64,000 nucleotides of DNA. Origin: Streptomyces sp. MNU76. GTDB lineage: Bacteria; Actinomycetota; Actinomycetes; Streptomycetales; Streptomycetaceae. The stretch is from the NCBI RefSeq assembly GCF_020982545.1, contig NZ_JAJKLK010000001.1, positions 620,001 through 684,000 on the forward strand, in the 5' to 3' direction. This document shows positions 28,710 to 37,364 of the stretch, piece by piece. The number at the start of each line of letters is the position of its first letter. Within the stretch, counting starts at the first letter, position 1. The translations under genes and the position numbers were made by a program. The notes below the pieces were generated by a model that was not told where the DNA came from, made no database searches, and saw only the letters and a program-made list of their open reading frames with translations.

Positions 28710-29069
28710 ATGACCGACAGCAGCGCGCTCGACCTCGACCCCGAGGACCGGAAGATCGTCACCCTCGCCCGTTCCGCGCGGGCCCGCAACGGCGTGCCCG
28801 AGGGGGCGGCCGTACGGGACGAGACGGGCCGTACGTATGTCGCCGGGACCGTGGCCCTGGAGTCCCTGCGGCTCAGCGCGCTGCGCACGGCCGTCGCCAT
28901 GGCGGTGGCCTCCGGCGCGAAGTCCCTGGAGGCGGCGGCCGTGGTGACCGCCGCCGAGACCGTCTCCGACGAGGACCGGACCGCCGTGCGGGACCTCGGC
29001 GGACCGGAGACCCCGGTCCTGCTGGCCGGGCCGGACGGGTCGGTGCGCGCGACGGTGACGGCGGGCTGA
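28710..29069 (+). CDS. Cytidine-deaminase-like protein lacking zinc ligands
   Basis: 119-residue protein with the overall cytidine deaminase layout: an N-terminal ALDLDPEDRKIVTLARSARA helix, a strand pair with TGRTYVAGTVALESLRLSALRTAVAMAVASG, and a C-terminal PVLLAGPDGSV. The positions that hold the catalytic C-A-E (or H-A-E) and P-C-x-x-C zinc motifs in active enzymes carry SALRTA and no cysteine at all; the protein contains no Cys or His. It is therefore unlikely to deaminate. Genes of this type next to era are often annotated as cytidine deaminase in actinobacteria; I regard it as a degenerate or repurposed fold. Confidence 0.75.
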   Translation: MTDSSALDLDPEDRKIVTLARSARARNGVPEGAAVRDETGRTYVAGTVALESLRLSALRTAVAMAVASGAKSLEAAAVVTAAETVSDEDRTAVRDLGGPETPVLLAGPDGSVRATVTAG

Positions 29070-29267
29070 GGGCCCGGCGGTTCGGGCGGCCGAGGTCCCG
29101 CACGGCGGTCCGGGCAGGCCGAGGGCGCGACGGACGCGCGTCCGTCCGGCCCCCTCCGGTGTCGAGCCCTGGTTCTTCCGCGGGGTGCGAGTGGATCAGC
29201 AGGATCACGGCGAGGAGCCAGACTGCAACCCGGGCTGCGGCGTTTCCACGCCACGCTCACGGCGTAG

Positions 29268-29284
29268 TGTTACGGCTGGTAACA
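29268..29284 (+). promoter_or_regulatory. Palindromic operator candidate TGTTAC-N5-GTAACA
   Basis: Perfect 6-bp arms around GGCTG, next to a -10-like TAGTGT. The arms resemble the GTTAC/GTAAC half sites of several Streptomyces response regulators; assignment to a specific regulator is not possible from sequence. Confidence 0.45.
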
Positions 29285-29379
29285 GTCCTCCGAGCTGCGT
29301 GAAAATCTTGCGCGGGCGAGTGGACACCCGGGCCGTGCCACCGGCGAAACCGTGCGGCACGGGACAGATCGGCTCATCG

Positions 29380-29420
29380 CCCCGGCCGTGCCGGGGAGTT
29401 CGCCGACGGGGTCGGCGAAC
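29380..29420 (+). repeat. Two adjacent perfect hairpins in the leader of the exported protein
   Basis: CCCCGG-5-CCGGGG followed one base later by GTTCGCCGAC-GGG-GTCGGCGAAC (10-bp stem, 3-base loop). No T-tract follows. They could stabilise or regulate the downstream mRNA. Confidence 0.55.
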
Positions 29421-29639
29421 GGCTTCGGCCACTTTCGCCGACCCTTGCCCCAACCGCCAGAGCATCTCTTGCAATCTCCGCCCGCGCACGTCTCAATGGA
29501 GCCGTTCTCTTGGCGGACCGTCATATTCCGCCGCGCGGCCGCGCATTGCACCGCCCCCACATGGCAACGCCCGTACCGGGACGGACGGGGCTTCCCCAGG
29601 CCCCGTGCGCCTCCCGTACCAGGGAAGGGAATTCGCACG

Positions 29640-30116
29640 ATGAGACGCATACGACTCGGAGTCGGCTCGGCGCTCGCGGCAGGGACGCTGGCCGTCACCG
29701 GCCTCGCGTTCGCGCCGACCGCCCTCGCGGTCACCCCGCAGACCGCGACCATCAACGCCAGCTGCACGATCGGCGGCTCCGGCGAGGCCACGCTCACGGC
29801 CACCCAGAGTGGTACGACCGCCACGGTCACCCTCTCCTCCGAGGGGATCACCGCACCGATCGCCCTCGCCGAGGACTCCATCCAGTCCACGCTCACCTTC
29901 GTCAAGGCGAGCGGCGGCACGACGGCCTTCACCGGCACCGAGAACCCGGCCCTGGCCGCCGGCGACGGCATGGTGGTGGGCCCGCTCACCGGCACCGTCG
30001 CCCCCGGCGACAGCCTGGAGGCGTTCGGCGGCTCCCTGCAGATGGTGGTCTTCGGCTTCCCCGTGACCTGCACGGCGAGCGGACCGCAGTCGCCGGGCCC
30101 GTTCGTCTTCGACTGA
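29640..30116 (+). CDS. Small exported protein, function unknown
   Basis: 158-residue protein with a clear Sec signal peptide: MRRIRLGVGSALAAGTLAVT followed by GLAFAPTALA and likely cleavage after ALA (residue 30). The mature part is about 128 residues, rich in Thr, Ala and Gly, with two cysteines (ASCTIGG and PVTCTAS) that could form a disulfide, and a beta-sandwich-like alternation. AGGGAAGGGA lies about nine bases before the ATG. A strong hairpin follows the gene. I do not recognise a family. Confidence 0.8.
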   Translation: MRRIRLGVGSALAAGTLAVTGLAFAPTALAVTPQTATINASCTIGGSGEATLTATQSGTTATVTLSSEGITAPIALAEDSIQSTLTFVKASGGTTAFTGTENPALAAGDGMVVGPLTGTVAPGDSLEAFGGSLQMVVFGFPVTCTASGPQSPGPFVFD

Positions 30117-30139
30117 TCCCTCGCCGTACCTGAGTGAAC

Positions 30140-30182
30140 GGGTGAGGGGTGGTACCGCACCCGGCGGTACCACCCCTCACCC
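30140..30182. terminator. Bidirectional hairpin terminator between the exported protein and glnB
   Basis: Perfect 19-bp stem (30140-30158 with 30164-30182) around a 5-base loop ACCCG. The arms begin GGGTGAGGGGTGG. It lies between two convergent genes, 23 bp behind one and 9 bp behind the other. Confidence 0.9.
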
Positions 30183-30191
30183 CGCTCCCGT

Positions 30192-30680
<489 letters not shown>

Positions 30681-30734
30681 TCACGGTCCGTGGTGGGTGC
30701 GGCGGTGCTCCGGGGATCAGGGAGAATGGGCGCC

Positions 30735-31688
30735 ATGAGCGTCCGTACCCAGTCATCCGAGCAGCCGGCCGAGGCCGCCCACCGCGCCGGCTTCGCCTGC
30801 TTCGTGGGCCGCCCCAACGCGGGCAAGTCCACCCTCACGAACGCTCTGGTCGGCCAGAAGGTGGCGATCACGGCGAACCAGCCGCAGACCACGCGGCACA
30901 CGGTCCGGGGCATCGTGCACCGGCCGGACGCGCAGCTGATCCTGGTCGACACCCCGGGGCTGCACAAGCCGCGCACCCTGCTGGGGGAGCGCCTCAACGA
31001 CGTGGTCCGCACGACCTGGGCCGAGGTCGACGTGATCGGCTTCTGTCTGCCCGCGAACGAGAAGCTCGGTCCGGGCGACCGGTTCATCGCGAAGGAACTG
31101 GCGTCCATCAAGAAGACGCCGAAGATCGCGATCGTCACCAAGACCGACCTGGTGGACAGCAAGGCGCTCGCCGAGCAGCTCATCGCCATCGACCAGCTGG
31201 GCAAGGAGCTGGGCTTCGAGTGGGCCGAGATCGTGCCCGTCTCGGCGGTCGCCGACAAGCAGGTGGACCTCCTCGCCGACCTGCTCGTCCCCCTCCTCCC
31301 GGAGGGCCCCGCCCTGTACCCCGAGGGCGATCTCACCGACGAGCCCGAGCAGGTCATGATCGCCGAGTTGATCCGTGAGGCGGCCCTGGAGGGCGTCCGG
31401 GACGAGCTCCCGCACTCCATCGCCGTCGTCGTGGAGGAGATGCTCCCCCGCGAGGACCGCCCCGCCGACAAGCCCCTCCTCGACATCCACGCCTTCGTCT
31501 ACATCGAGCGCCCCAGCCAGAAGGGCATCATCATCGGCCCCAAGGGCAAGCGCCTGAAGGAGGTCGGCATCAAGTCGCGCAAGCAGATCGAGGCGCTGCT
31601 GGGCACCCCGGTCTTCCTCGACCTCCATGTGAAGGTGGCCAAGGACTGGCAGCGCGATCCCCGACAGTTGCGGAAGCTGGGGTTCTGA
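30735..31688 (+). CDS. era: GTPase Era
   Basis: 317-residue GTPase with G1 GRPNAGKST, G2 at TTRHTVRG, G3 DTPGLH and G4 TKTD, followed by a C-terminal KH domain (IIIGPKGKRLKEVGIKSRKQ). Era binds 16S rRNA and acts in 30S subunit assembly. I chose the ATG at 30735 over 30726: GGGAG lies ten bases upstream and a GAGAAT hexamer seven bases upstream, so it could be leadered or leaderless. It follows the phoH-ybeY-corC group, as in many actinobacteria, but with small genes in between. Confidence 0.95.
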   Translation: MSVRTQSSEQPAEAAHRAGFACFVGRPNAGKSTLTNALVGQKVAITANQPQTTRHTVRGIVHRPDAQLILVDTPGLHKPRTLLGERLNDVVRTTWAEVDVIGFCLPANEKLGPGDRFIAKELASIKKTPKIAIVTKTDLVDSKALAEQLIAIDQLGKELGFEWAEIVPVSAVADKQVDLLADLLVPLLPEGPALYPEGDLTDEPEQVMIAELIREAALEGVRDELPHSIAVVVEEMLPREDRPADKPLLDIHAFVYIERPSQKGIIIGPKGKRLKEVGIKSRKQIEALLGTPVFLDLHVKVAKDWQRDPRQLRKLGF

Positions 31689-31748
31689 GGGGCGGCGAGA
31701 CCCCTGAGGGTGGTGTCTATTCGGTCGCGCACTCTGGTCAAGTTTGAC

Positions 31749-31754
31749 TAGGGT
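31749..31754 (+). promoter_or_regulatory. -10 hexamer of a leaderless promoter for the VOC gene
   Basis: TAGGGT, seven bases, then the ATG at 31762. No ribosome binding site is visible. Confidence 0.5.
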
Positions 31755-31761
31755 GGGTGTC

Positions 31762-32475
31762 ATGGGCGAGAAGACGATTCCGATCCTTCCGTGTCAGACC
31801 CTCCAGCCCCTCCTGGACTTCTACGAGGCCCTCGGCTTCGACGTCGCTTTCCGGCAGCGCAGCCCCAATCCGTACGCCGTGGTGGTGCGCGGCGGCATCG
31901 AACTCCAGTTCTTCGGCCTGAAGCGGTACGAGCCGGCCCAGTCCCACAGCACGTGCTACGTGCGCACGGACGATGTCGACGGCCTGTACACGGCGTTCCG
32001 GGCGGGCCTGAAGAAGACGTACGGGCGGATACCGACGCGGGGGCTGCCGCGTCTGGGACCGCTGAAGGACATGTCGTACGGCATGCGGCAGTTCCTGATG
32101 ACCGACCCGGGCGGCAACTGTGTCCGGATCGGGCAGGCGACCAGCGAGGACCAGAGCCACCGGCCCGCCCCGGAGGAGCCCGTCGCGCGGGCGCTGCACC
32201 TCGCCTCCCTGCTGGCGGACTCGAAGAACGATCCGGCGGGCGCGGCCAGGGTCGTCGACCGGGCGCTGCGGGAGGACGCCGAACGGCCGTCCGGGGCGGA
32301 GCTGCTGCACCTCCTCGTGCTGCGTGCGGACGTGGCCCTCCGGCTCGGGGACGAGGAGACGGCGACGGGCGCGCTGGCGCGGGCGGCGGCCGTCGAACTC
32401 ACCGACGAGGAACGGCACACCACGCACGACGCCCTGATGCGGCTGGAGGACCTGCGGGGCCGGGAGCAGACGTGA
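31762..32475 (+). CDS. VOC-family (bleomycin resistance-like) protein with C-terminal helical extension
   Basis: 237-residue protein. The first ~130 residues form a bleomycin-resistance-type VOC domain (TIPILPCQTLQPLLDFYEAL, ELQFFGLKRYEP, QFLMTDPGGNCVRIGQ). The last ~100 residues are an Ala/Glu/Leu-rich helical region resembling TPR-like repeats (ALHLASLLADSKNDPAGAAR, LLHLLVLRADVALRLGDEET). Drug-binding resistance proteins share the fold, but resistance is not implied. It has its own leaderless promoter and a strong terminator. Confidence 0.85.
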   Translation: MGEKTIPILPCQTLQPLLDFYEALGFDVAFRQRSPNPYAVVVRGGIELQFFGLKRYEPAQSHSTCYVRTDDVDGLYTAFRAGLKKTYGRIPTRGLPRLGPLKDMSYGMRQFLMTDPGGNCVRIGQATSEDQSHRPAPEEPVARALHLASLLADSKNDPAGAARVVDRALREDAERPSGAELLHLLVLRADVALRLGDEETATGALARAAAVELTDEERHTTHDALMRLEDLRGREQT

Positions 32476-32480
32476 AAAGA

Positions 32481-32510
32481 GCCGCCGCCCCGGTTCTCCG
32501 GGGCGGCGGC
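32481..32510 (+). terminator. Hairpin terminator after the VOC gene
   Basis: GCCGCCGCCCCGG and CCGGGGCGGCGGC make a perfect 13-bp stem with loop TTCT, five bases behind the stop and preceded by GAAAAGA. It lies between convergent genes and can act on both. Confidence 0.85.
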
Positions 32511-32544
32511 CGTCAGGTCGCGCGGGGTCCGGCGGTGGCCGGTG

Positions 32545-34539
32545 TCAGCGCGTCCACCAGGCGGCGGAGGTGCTCCGCAGGGTGTTCGTGCCGCAGTGGA
32601 TCTCACCCATGCCGAGGTGGTACGTCTCCCAGTCGTCCAGGTACGACACCTTCATGCCGGCGCTCGTGTACGCGGCCGTCACCGCCTCGGTGAAGATGTC
32701 CTTGCCGCCGATGACCGGGCCCCACTGGCGCGGCGCCAGGTAGTTCGTGCGGCTGAGGACGATGCCGTTGACCGCGCCGGGAACGTACGCGCTGGTCATC
32801 ACCGACGGCGCGGGCGCCGCGGGGGAGGCGGCCCCGAAGCCCTCCCGGCCCTTCGCGCCCTGGTCCGCCGTCGTCTCGTCGAGACGACGCTGCTGGCCGT
32901 AGTCCCGTGCCACGTCCGGGAGTTCGGCGCCGGCGCCGAGGCGGCTGAGCCGGGGCAGACGGGTCTTGGCGTCGCCCGACTGCGTCTCGCCCACCATCTC
33001 CGTGCCCTGGGTGTAGAGGGCCGGGACACGGACGACCTCGGCGTCCGTGACGCCCGTCTCGCGCTTGAGCACCGCGAGGTTGGCCTCGATCTTGCGGGTG
33101 GCGAGGTTGTTGTCGGAGACCAGGTTCTTCGAGGCGAGGGCCTTGGCGATGGTCTCCGTGGGGCCGAGCTTCAGGGAGAACATCTTCGTCGAGCCGTGAC
33201 CGGTGGCCTTCGCGTCGCGCAGCAGCTTCAGCCCCGCCTCGGGGTCGGCGACCGCGATCTTCCAGCCGCGCGGGGTGTCGGCGGGCAGGAACTGCACGAA
33301 CTCGTCGACATGGCCCACGTGCAGCCACGACGTGTCGAGGAACAGCGGGTCCTGCATGCCCTGGGACTTCAGGAACGTCCGCATCACCTTCGCCGGCTTG
33401 GAGCCGACGTCCGGGCGCTGCCCCATGATGATCCGGCCCGCCGGGAAGGAACGCTCGCCGTGGGCGTACGGCGGAATGGTCTCCAGGTTGCCCATGGAGT
33501 TGAGCGTCCACTCCTCCGAGTCCTTGGCGCCCGTCACCTGCACGGCACCGATGTTCGGGCCGCGCAGCTTCTCGAACAGCTCCCGGCCGGACTCGCGGTC
33601 CAGCTGGGCGGAGCGCAGCATCACGCGCATCGACTGCCGCTTGCCGTCCGCGCCGGTCATGCTGACGTACGCGGGCTCGACGAAGTCCTGCGCCCAGATG
33701 TCCCCGTACTTGGTGAAGTTCACCGTCGGCCGGGTGATGCCGGCGTCCTTGGCCGCCTTGTCCAGGCCCTTGCGGAACGCGGCGTTGAGCTTGCCGTAGT
33801 TGCCGCCGGAGATCTTGGTGACCAGCAGCTGCTGGGCGTTCTGCAGATGGTGGTGGGTGAGGAGCGGGGCCACGCGCAGGGTGACCGAGTCGGCGGAGGT
33901 GCCGGCCGAGGACTTCACCGTCAGCCGGATCCGGGCGAGGCCGTCCCACTTGGCGGTGTCCCGGATGACGTCCTTGGCCTCGACGCCGAACTCCACACCG
34001 GCCTTCAGCTCGGCGCGCGACAGCCGGGTCTTGGTGGTGACCGGCTCCCACTTCTTGCCCCGCTTGACGAACACCCGGGTCTGCGCGGCGCCCGCCGTCA
34101 CCTTCACGGTGCCCTGCGCCCCGGCCGGCACGCCGCGCATCGGCACGGACCGGACGCGGGCCAGGTCGGCGGCGTCGGCGGTGCCGTTCACCTTGGTGTC
34201 GGAGGCGTCGTTGCAGGCGGCCAGCTTGGCGTCCGTCAGGGGCTTGCCCTTGGGGCCGGTGGCCGGGCAACGGCGGGTGTCGTCGTCGATGTTGGGCAGC
34301 ATCAGGGCGCCGCGGGCGACGGTCCAGCCGTTCTCGCCGGAGGTGTCGGTGGTGCCGGTGACATCGACCGTGCCGTCGCGGTTGGTGTCCACGCGCAGAT
34401 CGGTCGGGGGCGCCCCGGCGGCGAACGCCGAGGGCACCGCCAGCGAGGGCGTCGCGAGGAGCGTGCCGGACACCGCGAGCACGGCAATCGCCTGCAGTGC
34501 GGGGCGGGTTCGGAGTGGTCTGGTTGAACGCGTAGGCAC
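32545..34539 (-). CDS. Secreted protein-arginine deiminase family protein
   Basis: 664-residue exported enzyme. A signal peptide (basic MPTRSTRPLRTR, hydrophobic AIAVLAVSGTLLA, AFA cleavage near residue 40) precedes an EF-hand-like DTNRDGTVDVTG and NGTADAADLARV pair, then a beta-rich middle part and a C-terminal deiminase barrel. The vertebrate PAD active-site set is recognisable: Asp285 in IWAQDF, His410 and Asp412 in HVGHVDEF, and Cys649 in GEIHCGTN; human PAD4 has D350, H471, D473 and C645. The enzyme should convert protein arginine to citrulline, probably calcium-dependent, outside the cell. The GTG start has AAGGGA six bases upstream. Confidence 0.92.
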   Translation of the reverse strand: MPTRSTRPLRTRPALQAIAVLAVSGTLLATPSLAVPSAFAAGAPPTDLRVDTNRDGTVDVTGTTDTSGENGWTVARGALMLPNIDDDTRRCPATGPKGKPLTDAKLAACNDASDTKVNGTADAADLARVRSVPMRGVPAGAQGTVKVTAGAAQTRVFVKRGKKWEPVTTKTRLSRAELKAGVEFGVEAKDVIRDTAKWDGLARIRLTVKSSAGTSADSVTLRVAPLLTHHHLQNAQQLLVTKISGGNYGKLNAAFRKGLDKAAKDAGITRPTVNFTKYGDIWAQDFVEPAYVSMTGADGKRQSMRVMLRSAQLDRESGRELFEKLRGPNIGAVQVTGAKDSEEWTLNSMGNLETIPPYAHGERSFPAGRIIMGQRPDVGSKPAKVMRTFLKSQGMQDPLFLDTSWLHVGHVDEFVQFLPADTPRGWKIAVADPEAGLKLLRDAKATGHGSTKMFSLKLGPTETIAKALASKNLVSDNNLATRKIEANLAVLKRETGVTDAEVVRVPALYTQGTEMVGETQSGDAKTRLPRLSRLGAGAELPDVARDYGQQRRLDETTADQGAKGREGFGAASPAAPAPSVMTSAYVPGAVNGIVLSRTNYLAPRQWGPVIGGKDIFTEAVTAAYTSAGMKVSYLDDWETYHLGMGEIHCGTNTLRSTSAAWWTR

Positions 34540-34592
34540 AGAGCGTCCCTTCGGCGGCGAGCGTGGTCAGCACTGAAGACGGCCGAGAGCGC

Positions 34593-34621
34593 GAATCCGT
34601 TGTCTGTGCGGCGCCTGTCAA
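34593..34621 (-). promoter_or_regulatory. Promoter of the arginine deiminase gene
   Basis: On the minus strand a perfect -35 TTGACA (34616-34621), 17 bases, GGATTC (34593-34598). The leader is about 50 bases. Confidence 0.6.
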
Positions 34622-34691
34622 ACAGTGATCTGCCACACGTCGGCTGTGAACCGCGACGGCCGGGCGCGTCCCGCGCAGATCGCGCCCCCAC

Positions 34692-35945
34692 CTACTCCAC
34701 GCCGCGAATCCGTCCCACGAGCACCGCCCCCGCCAGTCCGATCACCGCCGCCACCAGATACAGCGTCCGGTAGCCGCCGAGATGTGTCACGATCGGCGCC
34801 GCCAGCACCGGAGCGGCCACCTGGGGCAGCGAGTTGGCCACGTTGATGACACCCAGGTCCTTGCCCCGGTCGAGGGCCTTCGGCAGGACATCGGTCATGA
34901 GGGCGAAGTCGACCGAGGTGAACACACCGAAACCCAGGCCGAGCAGGGCCGAGGCGACGAGCGCGCCGGGCCAGGTCGGCCAGAGGGCGATGAGCCCGGT
35001 CGCGGCCGCCATCAGCAGGCCCGACCAGTACACGAACGGCTTGCGCCGCCCCACCCGGTCCGACCACACCCCGGAGACCACCACCGTCGCCAGCAGCGTT
35101 GCGGCGTTCACCACCGTGAGGATCAGCACGCCCTCCTGCGGATCCGGGTAGCCGACCCGGTCCCGCAGGTAGAACAGCAGGTAGAGCAGGCCGACGGCGT
35201 TGCTCAGATTGATGAGGAAGCGCGTCAGCCAGGCCCACGCGAAGTCCGGATGGCGCCGCGGGCTCAGCCAGAAGCCCGCCAGGAACCCCCGCCACGACCA
35301 CTCCGGGCGGGCTCCCACCGGCAGCGGGGGATCCCGGTGTGCCAGCACGTACGGCAACACGCCCACCAGCGTGAACACCGCACACGCCGCGTACCCCGCG
35401 CCGATGCCCCCGCCCAGGGTCGCCAGCCCGGTGCCGCCGACCACGCCCAGGATCTGCGCCGCCCCCAACCAGCCGCCCACGGCGCCCCGTTGGAGCCGCG
35501 GCACCTGATCCGGGACCGCCGCGGTGACCGCCGCCCAGGACGCGTTCAGCGTGAGCTGCACCAGACACCAGCCGGCCACCATGGCCCACAGCCCGCCCGC
35601 GCCCGCGAGCAGCAGCAGCGACACCGCCCCGCCGGCGGACCCCGCCACGATCCACGGTGTACGGCGGCCCCGGCGGGACGTCGTACGGTCCGACAGCGCC
35701 CCGAACAGCGGCGTGGCCAGCAGCGAGACGACCGCCCCGGCACCGGTCACCCACGCCAGCACCGACTCCTTCGACATGCTCGCGCCGGGGGCGAAGTCCT
35801 CCGCCTGGGAGGCCAGCAGAATCTGCAGCGGGCCGTACCAGCCCACCCAGATCGCCGCGTTGGCCAGCGCCAGGGCAGAGGTCCAGCCCCCGCCGACCCG
35901 CTCGACGGGCTCGGCGAGGGCGTCCGTCGGCCGTGTGGTCGTCAT
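34692..35945 (-). CDS. MFS transporter
   Basis: 417-residue membrane protein with about 12 hydrophobic segments (ALANAAIWVGWYGPLQILLA, VVSLLATPLFGALSDRTTSR, AGALVLVG-like C-terminal helix). The loop LSDRTTSRRGRRTPW matches the MFS motif between helices 2 and 3, and SDRVGRRKPF the second half copy. Its ATG overlaps the glucosidase stop (ATGA), so the two are one operon and the transporter may import a glucoside or export a product. It ends 152 bp before the arginine deiminase gene on the same strand. Confidence 0.9.
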   Translation of the reverse strand: MTTTRPTDALAEPVERVGGGWTSALALANAAIWVGWYGPLQILLASQAEDFAPGASMSKESVLAWVTGAGAVVSLLATPLFGALSDRTTSRRGRRTPWIVAGSAGGAVSLLLLAGAGGLWAMVAGWCLVQLTLNASWAAVTAAVPDQVPRLQRGAVGGWLGAAQILGVVGGTGLATLGGGIGAGYAACAVFTLVGVLPYVLAHRDPPLPVGARPEWSWRGFLAGFWLSPRRHPDFAWAWLTRFLINLSNAVGLLYLLFYLRDRVGYPDPQEGVLILTVVNAATLLATVVVSGVWSDRVGRRKPFVYWSGLLMAAATGLIALWPTWPGALVASALLGLGFGVFTSVDFALMTDVLPKALDRGKDLGVINVANSLPQVAAPVLAAPIVTHLGGYRTLYLVAAVIGLAGAVLVGRIRGVE

Positions 35946-37276
35946 GCTCTGCTCTGGGCCCGCAGCAGGTCCCGGTACCAGGCGTACGACGCCTTCGGGG
36001 TCCGCTCCTGCGTCTCGAAGTCCACGTGGACCAGGCCGAACCGCCGCGCATACCCCTCGGCCCACTCGAAGTTGTCGAGCAGGGACCACACGAAGTAGCC
36101 GCGGACGTCGACGCCCGCCGCCACCGCCTCGCGCAGCGCGCGCACATGGCCGTCGAGGTAGGCGATGCGCTCCTGGTCGTCGACGCCCTCGTAGGAGCAG
36201 CCGTTCTCGGTGACGACGACGGGCGGCAGCCGGTCGCCGTAGCGGTCGCGGAAGCCGGTGAGGAGTTCGGTGAGGCCCTCGGGGACGACCGGCCAGCCGA
36301 AGTCGGTGGTGGGGACGTTCTCGATCTGCTTGACGGTGAAGGGCAGCTCGGCCGGGATGGAGACGCCGCCGAACTCGATGTCCTCGCCCTCGGGGGCGCC
36401 CACCCGGGTCGGCGCGTAGTAGTTGACGCCGTACCAGTCGATCGGCTCGGAGATGGTCTTCAGGTCGGAGTCGATGTCCGTGCCCGGCATCAACTCGCCT
36501 ATCCCCTCGGGGTATTCGCCCAACAGGACCGGTTCCGCGAACAGGCGGTTGAGAAGCAGGTCGTAGAAGCCGGCGGCCTCGACGTCCGCCTGCTCCTGAG
36601 ACGCGGCCCAGGTCGGCCCGTGCGAGTTGGCGATGCCGATGTCCGTGGCACCGGCCGCGCGCAGCGCCCGTACGGCCAGGCCGTGGCCCAGCAGCTGGTG
36701 GTGGGCGGCCGGGAGCGCGTCGAACATCAGCTGCTTGCCGGGCGCGTGGGTGCCGAGGGCGTGGCCCAGCAGCGTGTGCTCGGCGGGCTCGTTGAGGGTG
36801 ATCCACTTGCCCACGCGGTCGCCGAGCCGGGCGGCCACGACGGCGGCGTACTCGGCGAACCGCTCGGCCGTGTCCCGGTTGAGCCAGCCGCCGGTCTCCG
36901 CCAGCGACGCCGGCAGGTCCCAGTGGAAGAGGGTCGGCACGGGGCGTACGCCGGCGCCCACCAGCTCGTCCACCAACCGGTCGTAGAAGTCCAGGCCGTT
37001 CGGGGTGTTCACCCGGGGCCAGGAGACCGAGAAGCGGTACGCGCCGACCCCCAGGTCGCGCAGGAGGGCCACGTCCTGCGGGTAGCGGTGGAAGTGGTCG
37101 CAGGCCACCGCCGCCGTCGAGCCGTCCTTGATCCGGCCCGGCTCGGCCGAGAAGGTGTCCCACACGGACGGCTCGCGCTCGTCCGCGGCCCCCTCGATCT
37201 GATGCGCGGAGGTCGAGACGCCCCACAGGAAGCCTGCGGGGAACCGGGGTATCGGGTTGGTCGCGTTCGTCGCCAT
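35942..37276 (-). CDS. GH1 beta-glucosidase
   Basis: 444-residue glycoside hydrolase family 1 enzyme. It has FLWGVSTSAHQIEGA at the front, the acid/base glutamate in ITLNEPAEH, the nucleophile glutamate in VVTENGC, and WSLLDNFEWAEGYARRFGL at the aglycone site. There is no signal peptide, so it hydrolyses imported beta-glucosides in the cytoplasm. I start at the ATG 37276, which lies six bases behind a -10; a GTG at 37312 would fall in the -35 box. The coupled MFS gene suggests a transporter-hydrolase unit. Confidence 0.94.
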   Translation of the reverse strand: MATNATNPIPRFPAGFLWGVSTSAHQIEGAADEREPSVWDTFSAEPGRIKDGSTAAVACDHFHRYPQDVALLRDLGVGAYRFSVSWPRVNTPNGLDFYDRLVDELVGAGVRPVPTLFHWDLPASLAETGGWLNRDTAERFAEYAAVVAARLGDRVGKWITLNEPAEHTLLGHALGTHAPGKQLMFDALPAAHHQLLGHGLAVRALRAAGATDIGIANSHGPTWAASQEQADVEAAGFYDLLLNRLFAEPVLLGEYPEGIGELMPGTDIDSDLKTISEPIDWYGVNYYAPTRVGAPEGEDIEFGGVSIPAELPFTVKQIENVPTTDFGWPVVPEGLTELLTGFRDRYGDRLPPVVVTENGCSYEGVDDQERIAYLDGHVRALREAVAAGVDVRGYFVWSLLDNFEWAEGYARRFGLVHVDFETQERTPKASYAWYRDLLRAQSRA

Positions 37277-37282
37277 GGGCGG

Positions 37283-37312
37283 ATCATCCGTACCACGGGT
37301 AACGGAAGTCAA
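37283..37312 (-). promoter_or_regulatory. Leaderless promoter of the glucosidase-MFS operon
   Basis: On the minus strand TTGACT (37307-37312), 18 bases, GATGAT (37283-37288), six bases, then the ATG at 37276. The spacer holds GTTACCCGTGGTAC, a near-palindrome that may bind a regulator. Confidence 0.6.
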
Positions 37313-37364
37313 CGCCCGAGGGTGAAGTGCCCGTTACGCACCCGGAGCACCGCCGTCGGCGCGC

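Larger units (their letters stand above)
29070..29639 (+). other. 570-bp intergenic region with structured leader
   Basis: No convincing gene. It holds a palindrome TGTTAC-N5-GTAACA (29268-29284) overlapping a possible -10 TAGTGT (29265-29270), and three short perfect stems: CCGTGCC/GGCACGG (29333-29362), CCCCGG/CCGGGG (29380-29396) and GTTCGCCGAC/GTCGGCGAAC (29398-29420). If the promoter is real the exported-protein mRNA would have a leader of about 360 bases. Confidence 0.5.

Noticed and set aside
28710..29069. Functional cytidine deaminase
   Set aside because: No cysteine or histidine is available for zinc, so the usual activity is not supported despite the family resemblance.
29185..29643. 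152-codon plus-strand frame before the exported protein
   Set aside because: Arg/Ser/Pro-rich product without codon bias; it overlaps palindromes and hairpins and has no ribosome binding site.
34692..37226. 844-codon minus-strand frame fusing the MFS gene with sequence over the glucosidase
   Set aside because: The first half is the glucosidase region in a wrong frame; the MFS protein begins at 35945, overlapping the glucosidase stop in ATGA.
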